From positions 45,171 through 109,170 of the forward strand of contig JAFGDZ010000003.1 of NCBI GenBank assembly GCA_016931855.1: a DNA stretch of 64,000 bases. The letters are read 5' to 3'. Under the pieces are notes generated by a model, which was not told the origin of the DNA, did not search any database, and saw only the letters and a list, made by a program, of their open reading frames with translations. The first letter of the stretch is position 1, and every line of letters begins with the position of its first letter. Source of the stretch: Bacteroidales bacterium. GTDB lineage: Bacteria > Bacteroidota > Bacteroidia > Bacteroidales > Tenuifilaceae. The position numbers and the translations under genes were made by a program. Positions 50,106-59,356 of the stretch are shown here, piece by piece.

Positions 50106-51468
50106 TAGGAACTACGCTTCCGCGAGGCGCTTTCCGCTTAAACGATTTCACTAACTGGTGAACCGCTCTGTTATCGGGGCAGGTTGTGAGGCAATCATCA
50201 ATTAGCGACATATCGCCCGACACGTACGTTGGGTCGAAAAAGCCGTAACCGATAACCTTGCCATGCAGAACCTTAAGCACCGAGCGCTCCTCTGCCGAAC
50301 GCCCTTTATCCAATAGCAGAAAGCTATCCGCCCCTAGGCCAAAGCTATCGAGAGCACGTTGCGCCCTAATGTTATATGATTCGGGTGGCTCAATGCCAAG
50401 ACAAGCACCCTTGCACTGCCTTATCTCGTAATGGAAGCAACCACCCTGACTCTGGTATAGCCCGCACAACTTTTGGCACAACCCAAACTCCTCAAGCGCT
50501 TGTTCCACAACCGCAACAGCATCGGCCTTTGCCGTGAATGAGGTTAAAGGCGTATCGTCATCGCCATTTAGCTTATCAACGTTAAAGCAGATATAGCCAC
50601 GCTTATCAGTAGAAGTAAATATGCCATACCGAGACATGTTTCGCCGCCCCACTCTATTAAACACGGGTTTATGCTCGCCAATCTCCGCCAACTCCTTAAC
50701 AAGGGCAATGAGCTCACTGCCTGTTAGCTCGTAGCTAATATCAACAACCCGGCTGCGCATCTCGTCGGCCTTGCGCTTTTTGGCTCCCGCAAAATGCTGC
50801 AAAACCCTTTTCCTTATGTTGATACTTTTACCGATGTATATAATTACGCCGCGCTCATCGTACATGTAGTAAATACCAGTCTCCTCAGGTAAATCGTAGA
50901 TTTGCTTGGGGTTAAAGTTGGGGTGCAGGCCCTTTGTATCAATATCATCATCAAAAATTGATGGGCTTATCTGGTTTCCAACCGATAGCAGCAGCTGAAA
51001 CAGCTTAACGGTAGCAAACGCATCGCCCGATGCCCGGTGACGGTCGGTTAGACTAATGCCCAACTCTGCACATAGGTTTCCTAAGCTGTAGGATGCCTTA
51101 CCGGGAATAAGCCTCCGGCTGAGCTTAACGGTACACAAAGTTTTTCTATCGAAGGTATAGCCAAGCTGTTTAAACTCGCTTTGAATAAATCGGTAGTCGA
51201 ATGGGGCGTTATGTGCAACAAAAATCATCCCGTCGGTCTTTTCTACCAAGGTTTTTGCAATTTCGTAGAAACAGGGTGCGCCAGCAACCATATCATCAGA
51301 AATACCCGTTAGGCGAGTAATGTAACTTGGGATGGGGCGCTCGGGATTAACAAGGGTAACCAGCTCATCAACTATTCTTGTGCCATCAAAAACGTAAACG
51401 GCTATTTCGGTTATCTTATCGCGTTCGGGATTTCCCCCTGTGGTTTCGATATCAACAATTGCGTACAT
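50080..51468 (-). CDS. DEDDh exonuclease fused to UvrC-like GIY-YIG nuclease
   Basis: A 462-residue nuclease. Residues 1-165 are a DnaQ-like 3'-5' exonuclease with Asp6 and Glu8 (IVDIETTG), HNAPFDYRF and HRASGDAFATV as the remaining catalytic residues. Residues about 198-280 are a GIY-YIG nuclease (GIYYMYDERGVIIYIGKS). A Cys-rich segment near 345-375 (GGCFHYEIRQCKGACLG) resembles the UvrC site after the GIY-YIG domain. The UvrC RNase-H-like endonuclease and helix-hairpin-helix parts are absent, so it resembles Cho and DnaQ-UvrC fusions; repair on one side of a lesion is a plausible role. Convergent with dgt. Confidence 0.88.
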   Translation of the reverse strand: MYAIVDIETTGGNPERDKITEIAVYVFDGTRIVDELVTLVNPERPIPSYITRLTGISDDMVAGAPCFYEIAKTLVEKTDGMIFVAHNAPFDYRFIQSEFKQLGYTFDRKTLCTVKLSRRLIPGKASYSLGNLCAELGISLTDRHRASGDAFATVKLFQLLLSVGNQISPSIFDDDIDTKGLHPNFNPKQIYDLPEETGIYYMYDERGVIIYIGKSINIRKRVLQHFAGAKKRKADEMRSRVVDISYELTGSELIALVKELAEIGEHKPVFNRVGRRNMSRYGIFTSTDKRGYICFNVDKLNGDDDTPLTSFTAKADAVAVVEQALEEFGLCQKLCGLYQSQGGCFHYEIRQCKGACLGIEPPESYNIRAQRALDSFGLGADSFLLLDKGRSAEERSVLKVLHGKVIGYGFFDPTYVSGDMSLIDDCLTTCPDNRAVHQLVKSFKRKAPRGSVVPINGGFQGY

Positions 51469-51695
51469 GAGCTATAGAGATGGTATTGAGAGGGGTAAAA
51501 GTAAGAAATAAAATAAACTAGGATAATTGTAAAAAAAGGAAAAATAAGTTAGTACTACGAAAGAAGTACTACAATTCACATAAAACGATAACAATACCAC
51601 GCTAAATGCCCTCTTTATAAAAACATTTCTTATTTTTAACGGTGATTTGGCTAAGTGTAGGCAATTGGGTGTTTTCACTTGAAATATGAATATCA

Positions 51696-54443
51696 ATGAA
51701 TAGATTCTTCAAGTTGCGCATAAGAACTAAGGTTCTAGTGTTTGTACTAATAACTACCATTGGCGTTTTTGCGCTTATTGGTGCTTTCATCTCGCTAAAA
51801 ACAAGCAAACTTGCTGTTGACAATGCCCTAAGCATTGCTAAGGGACACGCAGAAAAGGTAGCCAATGCTGCAAAATCGGAGATTGAGTTAGACTTGGGGT
51901 TCTCCCGTGCGTTAGCTCAGTCGTTTGCTACATATCATCTTTACGACACAACAACCAGAGACTCTATTTTTTACAACATTATAAAATCTCAGGCAGAAAA
52001 CAACCCCCGATATGTATCGGTATGGACAAGCCTAGAGTACTTTGCGTTTAAACCCAACTACACCAAATCCTATGGTAGGCGCTCCGTTACGGCATACCTA
52101 AAGCATGGCACAACTCTTATAACAGAGGAGGATAAAAACCTTACTGGCGATGTTGTAGGGAGCGGATATCAAATTGCAAAAGCACTTAACAAAGAAATTG
52201 TACTAGACCCATACACATTCACCCTTGATGGGAATACTGAAATTTTAGGTACTAGCGTTTGCGTACCCGTTCAACGAAACGGGCTGTTTGTTGGCCTTGC
52301 AGGTGTTGATATTGAGCTAACTAAGTTTCAAAAAAGCATTGAGCAGGTTCAGCCCTACAAAAACACCATTGCGTTTTTACTATCGAACAACGCCACCATA
52401 ATTGCCCACACCAACCCAGCTATTGCAAACCAGCTATTTGGACATGCTTACCCACAAATAGAAGCGGAGCAGCTTATACAGAACAAGGTTAGGCGCGGAA
52501 CTGGAGCTAACTTCTACAGCGAAATAAATGGTATTGAGTACGATGTGCTTATTGAGCCCATATCGCTTGGCAGCTCCAACACCCCATGGGCCATTGGGCT
52601 GCTTATTCCAACAAAGGAAATAAAGGCCGAGGCACAGCGTACCATTATGTGGGGAATACTAGTTGCAGCAATAGGTATAGCGCTGCTGGGCTATGTACTA
52701 TGGATTATAGCCGGATCAATAACCAACCCAATTATTCACACAACCGAACTGCTTAACAACCTTGCACAAGGCGATATTGACCAATCGAAAAAGCTCGACA
52801 TAAAAACAGGCGATGAGCTGGAGAGCATGGCCAGCTCAGTTAATAAACTTATTGACGGGCTAAATACTACTGAGATTTTTGCACGCGAAATAGGAAAAGG
52901 GAACCTTGATGCAGAGTTTAGTCTCCTTGGAGAAAAGGATATTCTTGGCATATCGCTTCTTGAGATGCAGAAAAGCCTAAAGCATGCCCGCCAACTTGAG
53001 CAGGAGCGTAAAGAGGAAGAAGAGAAGCAGAACTGGGCTACCCACGGAATTGCAATATTTGGCGATATCCTACGCCAAAACAACAATAACCTAGAGGAGC
53101 TATCGTACAGCATTATACAAAACCTTGTTAGCTACGTTAACGCTAATCAGGGCGGACTGTTTGTGGAGAACAAACTGGAAGGAGAAGAAACCAAGTTGGA
53201 AATGACTGCTTGCTACGCATTCGATAGGCGTAAGTTCCTAGAGAAACACGTTATTCCTGGAGAGGGACTTATTGGACGATGTTTCCAAGAGGGCAAAACC
53301 ATTTTCATGACCGACCTCCCCAAAAACTATATCAACATAACCTCTGGCTTAGGAAAAGAGAACCCACGATGCCTAATTCTTGTTCCCCTAAGAATTAACG
53401 ACGATATTTTGGGTGTTATTGAGATTGCATCGTTCACCATTCTTGAAAAGCACCAAATTGAGTTTATAGAGAAAGTTGCTGCCAGCATAGCCTCAACGCT
53501 AAGCTCAGTAAAAATAAACATTAGAACAGCCGAGCTGCTTGCCAAATCGCAGCAGCAAGCTGAAGAAATGGCCGCGCAGGAAGAAGAGATGCGCCAGAAC
53601 ATGGAGGAGCTGCAAGCTACCCAAGAGGAGATGGAGCGCAAAAAGTTTGAACAGGAACAAATACAGGAAAGCCTCGGGCAGGAAAAAGCCCTGCTTGATG
53701 CCCTAATGTACAACATCCCCGATTTTGTTTACTTTAAAGATGAGAATAGCCGATTCCTAAGAATAAGCTCATCAATGGTTAAGCTGTTCCACGCAGAAAA
53801 CCCTGAGGATTTAATTGGCAAATCGGACTTCGACTTCCACTCACGGGAGCACGCCGAGAAGGCCTTTACCGAGGAGCAGGAGGTTATTAGGAGCCAAGCC
53901 CCAATTGTTGACCATGTGGTAAAAGAAACCTTTGACGATGGTCGCGAGCAGTGGGTCTCTACTACTAAAATGCCTCTGTTTGACGCACTTGGCAACGTTA
54001 TTGGCGTTTGGGGTATTAGCAAAATTGTTACCGACCTTAAAAAGGCCGAGATGGAGGCTAACCAACGCGCCAACGAGGCCATGGAGCTACAGAAGAAAAT
54101 CGACAGTACACAAGGCGAGTACAAAGCGCTTGTTAAGGCTATTGATGCAACAACCTACGTTGTGCACTACACCCCCGATGGCTTTATTAGCCTAGCAAAC
54201 GACCAAATGGTTAACATCCTAGGCACAAACGTTACCGATATAGTGGGTAAGCACCAATCTGAAATATTTGGCATGGGCGAAAGTCCCGAGCAGCAGAACG
54301 AGTTCTGGAACGACCTTCGTAACGGTGTTGTTCGCCAGCGGAACTTCAAGAGCAAGAGGGTTGCCCTTTCCGAAACCTACTCGCCAGTTACCAACGCCAA
54401 GGGCAAGGTTGAGAAGATTATCTGCATAGCAGTAAGGGGCTAG
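51696..54443 (+). CDS. dCache-HAMP-GAF-PAS-PAS sensor without output domain (915 aa)
   Basis: A longer paralogue of the 46046 protein. TM1 about 12-32, dCache 35-312, TM2 about 313-340, HAMP 340-395, GAF about 465-615, coiled coil 620-655 (same EEMAAQEEEMRQNMEELQ sequence), then a PAS domain 665-790 (FVYFKDENSRFLRIS), another coiled coil, and a final PAS 812-915. No kinase or other output domain is seen. It is divergent from the exonuclease gene. The extra PAS is the main difference from the first protein. Confidence 0.85.
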   Translation: MNRFFKLRIRTKVLVFVLITTIGVFALIGAFISLKTSKLAVDNALSIAKGHAEKVANAAKSEIELDLGFSRALAQSFATYHLYDTTTRDSIFYNIIKSQAENNPRYVSVWTSLEYFAFKPNYTKSYGRRSVTAYLKHGTTLITEEDKNLTGDVVGSGYQIAKALNKEIVLDPYTFTLDGNTEILGTSVCVPVQRNGLFVGLAGVDIELTKFQKSIEQVQPYKNTIAFLLSNNATIIAHTNPAIANQLFGHAYPQIEAEQLIQNKVRRGTGANFYSEINGIEYDVLIEPISLGSSNTPWAIGLLIPTKEIKAEAQRTIMWGILVAAIGIALLGYVLWIIAGSITNPIIHTTELLNNLAQGDIDQSKKLDIKTGDELESMASSVNKLIDGLNTTEIFAREIGKGNLDAEFSLLGEKDILGISLLEMQKSLKHARQLEQERKEEEEKQNWATHGIAIFGDILRQNNNNLEELSYSIIQNLVSYVNANQGGLFVENKLEGEETKLEMTACYAFDRRKFLEKHVIPGEGLIGRCFQEGKTIFMTDLPKNYINITSGLGKENPRCLILVPLRINDDILGVIEIASFTILEKHQIEFIEKVAASIASTLSSVKINIRTAELLAKSQQQAEEMAAQEEEMRQNMEELQATQEEMERKKFEQEQIQESLGQEKALLDALMYNIPDFVYFKDENSRFLRISSSMVKLFHAENPEDLIGKSDFDFHSREHAEKAFTEEQEVIRSQAPIVDHVVKETFDDGREQWVSTTKMPLFDALGNVIGVWGISKIVTDLKKAEMEANQRANEAMELQKKIDSTQGEYKALVKAIDATTYVVHYTPDGFISLANDQMVNILGTNVTDIVGKHQSEIFGMGESPEQQNEFWNDLRNGVVRQRNFKSKRVALSETYSPVTNAKGKVEKIICIAVRG

Positions 54444-55055
54444 AACGAATAGGGGAAGTAGTAGGAAGTTTGGGGAGAATCGGAAGTTAGCGGGAGTCAA
54501 GAATTGAAGGAATGTGAGGAATTTGATGAAGTAGAGGAAGTTTTCCTTCTGTGCTAATTCGTTAAACCTGCGTTATCTGTGTTCTATGTAACCAGTAACA
54601 TGTCGCCGATTGAAGGAATGTGAGGAATATGAAGAAGTAAGAGGAAGTTCTCCATCTGTGCTAATTCGTTAAATCTGTGTAATCCGTGTTCTATGTAACC
54701 AGTAACATGTCACCAATTGAAGGAATTTGAAGAAGTAGAGGAAGTTTTCCTTCTGTGCTAATTCGTTAAATCTGTGTTACTCGTGTTCATGTAACTCGTA
54801 ACATGTAACTAGTCACTGATTGAAGAAGTAAGAGGAAGTTTTCCTTCTGTGCTAATTAGTAAAACCTGCGTTATCTGTGTTCCATGTAACTCGTCACCAT
54901 TTTTCCCAATCCGTGCTAATTAGTAAAATCTGTGTTATTTGTGTTCAATGTGTTATTCGTGTTCTATCCCCATTTTTCCATAAATTTGGTAACAGAACTA
55001 TAATCCGCTAATTATTCCAAAATATCTTCCCCAACTAACCAAAACACAAGTACCC
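54444..55055. repeat. intergenic repeat array B, opposite orientation
   Basis: Copies of the ~107-bp unit seen in array A, here inverted, begin at 54503, 54609, 54716 and 54829 (each starting ATTGAAG and running through CCTTCTGTGCTAATT to TCTGTGTT), and a partial one at about 54898-54966. Periods are 106, 107 and 113. The region has no supported gene; the S9 peptidase promoter lies at its right end. The two arrays flank the dgt, exonuclease and second sensor genes in inverted orientation. Confidence 0.8.
54981..54988 (+). promoter_or_regulatory. candidate -7 element of the S9 peptidase gene
   Basis: TAAATTTG matches TAnnTTTG, 67 bases before the start. The -33 element is not clear in the repeat-derived sequence upstream. 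Confidence 0.45.
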
Positions 55056-56957
55056 ATGAGACTGAAATGCCTAGCAACCGTGGTAGCCATTGCATTTATG
55101 GCAATGGCCTGCCAGCAAGAGAAACCCATTGAAGTGCCCAAGTACTCCATTGAGCAGTTCTACAAAAATCTACAAATATCAGGAGGGCAATTCTCAACCG
55201 ACGAGAGTAAGCTCCTTGTAACCAGCAACGAATCGGGGATATACAATCTTTACGAAATTACCATTGCCGATGGCACCAGAAAGCCGCTTACGCAATCAAC
55301 CCAAGAGTCGTACTTTGGAATAGCCTACGTGCCCAACACCAACAAGGTACTTTACTCGGCCGATAAGGGAGGAAACGAGATTAACCACATCTACCTGCTA
55401 AATGAGGATGGAACCTCGGTTGACCTAACCCCCGACGCAAAGGAGAAAGCAAACTTTGGCGGTTGGAATATCGATAAAACCGCCTTTTACTACCTATCCA
55501 ACAAGCGCGATAACCGTTTCTTCGACCTGTACAAGATGGATGTTGGCACATGGAAATCGAAGCTAATATTCAAGAACGAAACGGGATTCGACATAGCAGG
55601 ATTATCGTGGGACGAAAGCGTTATTGCCCTAGGCAAAAGCGTAACTACCAGCGAGAATAAGCTGTATCTACAAAACATCAAAACAAAAGAGACCATAGAG
55701 ATATCTAACCCAGAGAAGCCAGCCCAGTACAGCGCATCAGGATTTAGTCGCGATGGCAAGTACTTATACTACACAACCAATGCCGATAAGGACTTCCAGT
55801 ACCTAATGAAGTACAACCTAGCCGATAAAAAAAGCGAGCTAGTTTTTGAAACCAGCTGGGATGTTATGTACAGCTACCTATCGGAAAACGAGAAGTTCCA
55901 AGTAATTGGCGTTAATGAGGATGCAAAGAACACCCTACACATCACCGACCTTACCACCAACACAAAGGTTGAGTTTCCTGCCATACCCGATGGCGACGTA
56001 CTTGCCGTGAACATATCGCCTAGCGAAAAGCAGATGCGCCTAACCATTGGCTCATCAAAGGCACCTGCAAACATCTACGTTTACAACTTTGAAACAAAGG
56101 AGCTAAAGCAGCTAACCAACACCCTTAACCCAGAGATTGACCCCAACTTCCTAGTTTCGGCTGAGGTAGTTAGGTACAAATCGTTCGATAGCCTAGATAT
56201 CCCCGCCATTCTTTACAAACCGCTAAACGCAACTAAGAACTACAAAGCCCCTGGGCTTGTTTGGGTGCATGGAGGCCCTGGCGGACAGTCAAGGGTAGGC
56301 TACTTTGCCCTAATCCAGTACCTAGTAAACAATGGCTATGCTGTGCTTGCCGTTAACAATAGGGGTAGCAGCGGTTACGGTAAAGAGTTCTACAAAATGG
56401 ACGACCAAAACCACGGCGAAAAGGACCTTATGGACTGCGTTTATGGCAAAAAGTACCTACAGGGATTAGAGTATATCGATGCTGAGAAGATTGGTATTAT
56501 TGGAGGCTCTTACGGCGGATATATGACCATGGCAGCCATGGCATTCCAGCCACAGGAGTTTAAGGTTGGCGTAAACATCTTTGGCGTTACCAACTGGCTA
56601 CGCACGCTAAAAAGCATTCCTCCATTCTGGGAATCGTTCCGTAAAGCGCTTTACGCAGAGATGGGCGACCCCAACACCGCCGATTCTGTGAGACTTTACA
56701 ACATATCTCCACTATTCCACGCCAAAAACATCGTGAATCCGGTAATGGTGCTGCAAGGGGCCAATGACCCACGCGTTTTGCAGGTAGAATCGGACGAGAT
56801 TGTTGAGGCTGTTCGCCAGAACAATGTACCCGTTGAGTACATCGTTTTCCCCGACGAGGGACACGGATTTGTGAAAAAGGAGAACGAGATTAAGGGTTAC
56901 GGAGCCATTGTAACGTTCCTTGACAAGTACCTAAAGGGCAACGTTGCCGAGAAGTAA
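55056..56957 (+). CDS. S9-family prolyl-oligopeptidase-like peptidase, lipoprotein
   Basis: A 633-residue lipoprotein (lipobox ending at Cys19, MAMAC) made of an N-terminal beta-propeller (about 35-370, WD40-like PD40 strands) and a C-terminal alpha/beta hydrolase. Catalytic residues: Ser485 in GGSYGGYM, Asp571 (GANDPRV) and His603 (EGHGF). This fits dipeptidyl-peptidase/acylaminoacyl-peptidase types of the envelope, which release short peptides from longer ones. Likely used for peptide nutrition. Has its own terminator downstream. Confidence 0.9.
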   Translation: MRLKCLATVVAIAFMAMACQQEKPIEVPKYSIEQFYKNLQISGGQFSTDESKLLVTSNESGIYNLYEITIADGTRKPLTQSTQESYFGIAYVPNTNKVLYSADKGGNEINHIYLLNEDGTSVDLTPDAKEKANFGGWNIDKTAFYYLSNKRDNRFFDLYKMDVGTWKSKLIFKNETGFDIAGLSWDESVIALGKSVTTSENKLYLQNIKTKETIEISNPEKPAQYSASGFSRDGKYLYYTTNADKDFQYLMKYNLADKKSELVFETSWDVMYSYLSENEKFQVIGVNEDAKNTLHITDLTTNTKVEFPAIPDGDVLAVNISPSEKQMRLTIGSSKAPANIYVYNFETKELKQLTNTLNPEIDPNFLVSAEVVRYKSFDSLDIPAILYKPLNATKNYKAPGLVWVHGGPGGQSRVGYFALIQYLVNNGYAVLAVNNRGSSGYGKEFYKMDDQNHGEKDLMDCVYGKKYLQGLEYIDAEKIGIIGGSYGGYMTMAAMAFQPQEFKVGVNIFGVTNWLRTLKSIPPFWESFRKALYAEMGDPNTADSVRLYNISPLFHAKNIVNPVMVLQGANDPRVLQVESDEIVEAVRQNNVPVEYIVFPDEGHGFVKKENEIKGYGAIVTFLDKYLKGNVAEK

Positions 56958-56981
56958 ATTGATTACGATATAGACATAGCA

Positions 56982-57017
56982 AAAGCGGCTTCCTCATTCA
57001 GGGGAAGCCGCTTTTTT
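56982..57017 (+). terminator. terminator after S9 peptidase
   Basis: AAAGCGGCTTCC (56982-56993) pairs with GGAAGCCGCTTT (57003-57014), with T residues following; likely bidirectional because the convergent nfo gene ends just beyond. Confidence 0.9.
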
Positions 57018-57032
57018 ATTTTTGATGATACT

Positions 57033-57878
57033 TTACTTACCTATCATTCCATAAAGCATACTAATTTCCTGCGCCCAGATAGACTCATCGGGAGTCTCAA
57101 GGATTAGCGGAATATTATCGAACCGAGGGTCGTTCATCAGCATGCTAAACATCGACTCGCCAATAAATCCAGCTCCAACGCTATCGTGCCTATCAACACG
57201 GGAGCCATGCTCCTTCTTGGAATCGTTAATGTGCATCCCCTTAAGGTAGCCAAAGCCAACAACGCTATCGAACTTGGCAAAGGTGCTGGCAAAGCCCTCA
57301 GCCGATTTAACATCGTACCCCGAAGTAAACGCATGGCAGGTATCAATGCAAACACCAACACGACTCTTATCATCAACAAAATCAATAATGTACTTTAGCT
57401 GCTCAAAGGTATGCCCAAGGTTAGTGCCCTGCCCCGCAGTATTCTCTATTACCGCCGTAACGCCCTTGGTTTTAGCAAGCGTGATGTTTATTGACTCCGC
57501 AATGGTGCGCAGGCACTCCTCCTCCAATACTTTTCCCAAATGGCTGCCCGGATGAAAGTTTAGCCTATCAAGCCCCAGCTGCTCGCAGCGCTGCATCTCA
57601 TCGAGGAACGCTGCGCGCGACTTCTCCAAGGCCTCAGCCTCCGGATGCCCTAGGTTAATTAGGTAGCTATCGTGAGGGAGGATTTGGCTTGGTAAATACC
57701 CCAACCGCTGGCAGTTATCCTTAAATGCAGCAATGCTCTTTGCCGTTAGCGGCGCGGCAACCCACTGACGCTGATTCTTTGTAAAAAGGGCAAAAGCCTT
57801 TGCTCCTATGGCGTGCGCATTTAGCGGGGCATTCTCTACCCCACCCGATGCGCTAACATGTGCACCAATGTATTTCAT
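57033..57878 (-). CDS. nfo: endonuclease IV (AP endonuclease)
   Basis: Cuts DNA at abasic sites in base excision repair. The 281-residue protein has the AP endonuclease family 2 signatures: [13 protein letters not shown] at the start, [72 protein letters not shown] and ILETPDE, which provide the three-zinc site. Length matches E. coli Nfo (285). Convergent with the S9 peptidase gene. Confidence 0.97.
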   Translation of the reverse strand: MKYIGAHVSASGGVENAPLNAHAIGAKAFALFTKNQRQWVAAPLTAKSIAAFKDNCQRLGYLPSQILPHDSYLINLGHPEAEALEKSRAAFLDEMQRCEQLGLDRLNFHPGSHLGKVLEEECLRTIAESINITLAKTKGVTAVIENTAGQGTNLGHTFEQLKYIIDFVDDKSRVGVCIDTCHAFTSGYDVKSAEGFASTFAKFDSVVGFGYLKGMHINDSKKEHGSRVDRHDSVGAGFIGESMFSMLMNDPRFDNIPLILETPDESIWAQEISMLYGMIGK

Positions 57879-58028
57879 CGCAATCTGATTTTACAGCATA
57901 AAACTAATGAAAAAACAGATTTACGGGGCTATTGTTTTGGGGTGATTACAAATTGGCCTGGTAGAAACGAATAATAGCTCGCCCCCAACGGATAGTAGCT
58001 GTGTGTTTATAGCCACATACAAAGCCCA

Positions 58029-58036
58029 TACTTTTG
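58029..58036 (+). promoter_or_regulatory. candidate promoter of the LytTR-like gene, -7 element
   Basis: TACTTTTG matches TAnnTTTG, 19 bases before the LytTR-like start. A TTT at 58005-58007 is 21 bases upstream and could serve as -33. It implies a short leader. Confidence 0.5.
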
Positions 58037-58055
58037 ATTTAAACAACCCAAAGCC

Positions 58056-58544
58056 ATGGCGATAGTAATACTAACACGGGAGGTTGAGCAATCGGAACTG
58101 GATAGCCAAATCCTTGATAATGCCATTTTATGGTTCACATGCGAAGACCTACCCAGCACTCTACCCTTCTTTATTTACAACGATAGCAAAACCCTCCACC
58201 TCCAATCAAAATGGGAAAAAGTAGATGTTAGCAATGGCTGTGAGTACCTTTTTTTAAAGTTTGAGCATGTTGTTAGGCTTGAAGCAAAAACGGCTGGAAC
58301 AGCAATCTACCTAAGCAGTAACGAAAGCTTAAGATCCAAGCTCCCCATAACCATTTTTGCCGATGCTCTTAAAGAGGAACAGTTCTACTTGGCAAACCCA
58401 CAGCACCTTATCAACCTAAGGTTTACCGAGCAGCTTACCCAGAAACAGGCATATGTAACCCTTTCTAACCACGACCAAATTCCGGTATCGGCTGAAGCCG
58501 AGGAGCAGCTAATAAAAATCCTAAAAGATTGCACCATAATATAA
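58056..58544 (+). CDS. LytTR-like DNA-binding protein without receiver domain
   Basis: A 162-residue cytoplasmic protein. Residues about 65-160 have the LytTR pattern: FEHVVRLEAKTAGTAIYL, then a central helix-and-strand segment ending FYLANPQHLINLRF (where LytTR usually has the F-x-x-x-H-x-S-x-x-V-N motif) and the final strand QIPVSAEAEEQL. The N-terminal 60 residues show no receiver domain. It lies 28 bases upstream of the secreted-protein gene on the same strand, so the two may be cotranscribed. Confidence 0.7.
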   Translation: MAIVILTREVEQSELDSQILDNAILWFTCEDLPSTLPFFIYNDSKTLHLQSKWEKVDVSNGCEYLFLKFEHVVRLEAKTAGTAIYLSSNESLRSKLPITIFADALKEEQFYLANPQHLINLRFTEQLTQKQAYVTLSNHDQIPVSAEAEEQLIKILKDCTII

Positions 58545-58558
58545 CCAAAACTAAACTT

Positions 58559-58565
58559 AAGGAGG
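58559..58565 (+). promoter_or_regulatory. unusually strong Shine-Dalgarno of the secreted-protein gene
   Basis: AAGGAGG, seven bases before the ATG at 58573. Such sites are rare in Bacteroidota and none of the other genes here has one as clear, so it may raise translation of the small secreted protein. Confidence 0.6.
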
Positions 58566-58572
58566 AACAACC

Positions 58573-59244
58573 ATGACCAAGTCCCTACAACTACTCACAG
58601 CGCTGCTTTTTGCAGGAATCCTAGGTGCAAATGCACAGCTATTCCCAAAGGTTAGCAAGCCCGAATCCAATGAAGCAAGCATGCTGGTTATTCAGTTTGG
58701 GCACACCAACGATGGAAAGTTGGAAACCATAACGAACCTAAACTTTTCAGGCTGGGCTCCTGCGGTACTAAATGCCAACGGGGAGATTGTTCCCTTTAGG
58801 AAGTACGATGCAGGTGCCGATTTCACAAACATTTACTACGCAGAGAACCTTGCAGCAGGCACCTATAAGCTAGTAGGTTTCTACCATGTGTATATCGATT
58901 ACTCTAAGCTAGATGAAATGCGCAAAGGGGATCCAGACAAGATGACCAAGTACGCACCCTACGAGAATCTATCCTACCACGTTAAGCAGCTTTTCCCGCT
59001 ACAGGATACCGTTACCGTTCAGCTGGAAGCCAACAAGGTAATGACATTTGGAACCTATGCCGTTAAGTATGCTTGGGTTGGTGGACTAGCGGGAACAACT
59101 GACGACAGGTGGAAAGCGAACGAGGAGAAAACAGAGGTAACAACATCAAAACCTGATGATAACACCGTGCTACGCTACATTAAAACATGGGCAACCCCAG
59201 CATGGAAAAAGTGGAACGCAAAGAATAATGTTAGTCCATTGTAG
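58573..59244 (+). CDS. secreted protein of unknown function (223 aa)
   Basis: A signal peptide (residues 1-21, ending ANAQ) precedes a mature domain with a jelly-roll-like beta pattern (VIQFGHTNDGKL, NIYYAENLAAGTYKLVGFYHVYIDYSKL) and a C-terminal Trp-rich tail. The mature N-terminus shows no lipobox. The strands AGTYKLVGFYHV resemble outer-membrane or surface beta-sandwich domains, but no family is recognised. It is downstream of the LytTR-like gene and upstream of the giant adhesin gene. Confidence 0.65.
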   Translation: MTKSLQLLTALLFAGILGANAQLFPKVSKPESNEASMLVIQFGHTNDGKLETITNLNFSGWAPAVLNANGEIVPFRKYDAGADFTNIYYAENLAAGTYKLVGFYHVYIDYSKLDEMRKGDPDKMTKYAPYENLSYHVKQLFPLQDTVTVQLEANKVMTFGTYAVKYAWVGGLAGTTDDRWKANEEKTEVTTSKPDDNTVLRYIKTWATPAWKKWNAKNNVSPL

Positions 59245-59356
59245 CAATCTGAAACATAAAAAGGAATATCCATGCTACGCAGCAGCGGCCAAGGCATGTG
59301 TGATCCTATTCTATATCAAGTTTAAACATTGCGGTAAAAACATAAATCACACACCT

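Noticed and set aside
48418..54966. Intergenic repeat arrays considered as CRISPR
   Set aside because: The units are 106-113 bp without distinct unique spacers of constant size, copies diverge throughout, and no cas genes are present.
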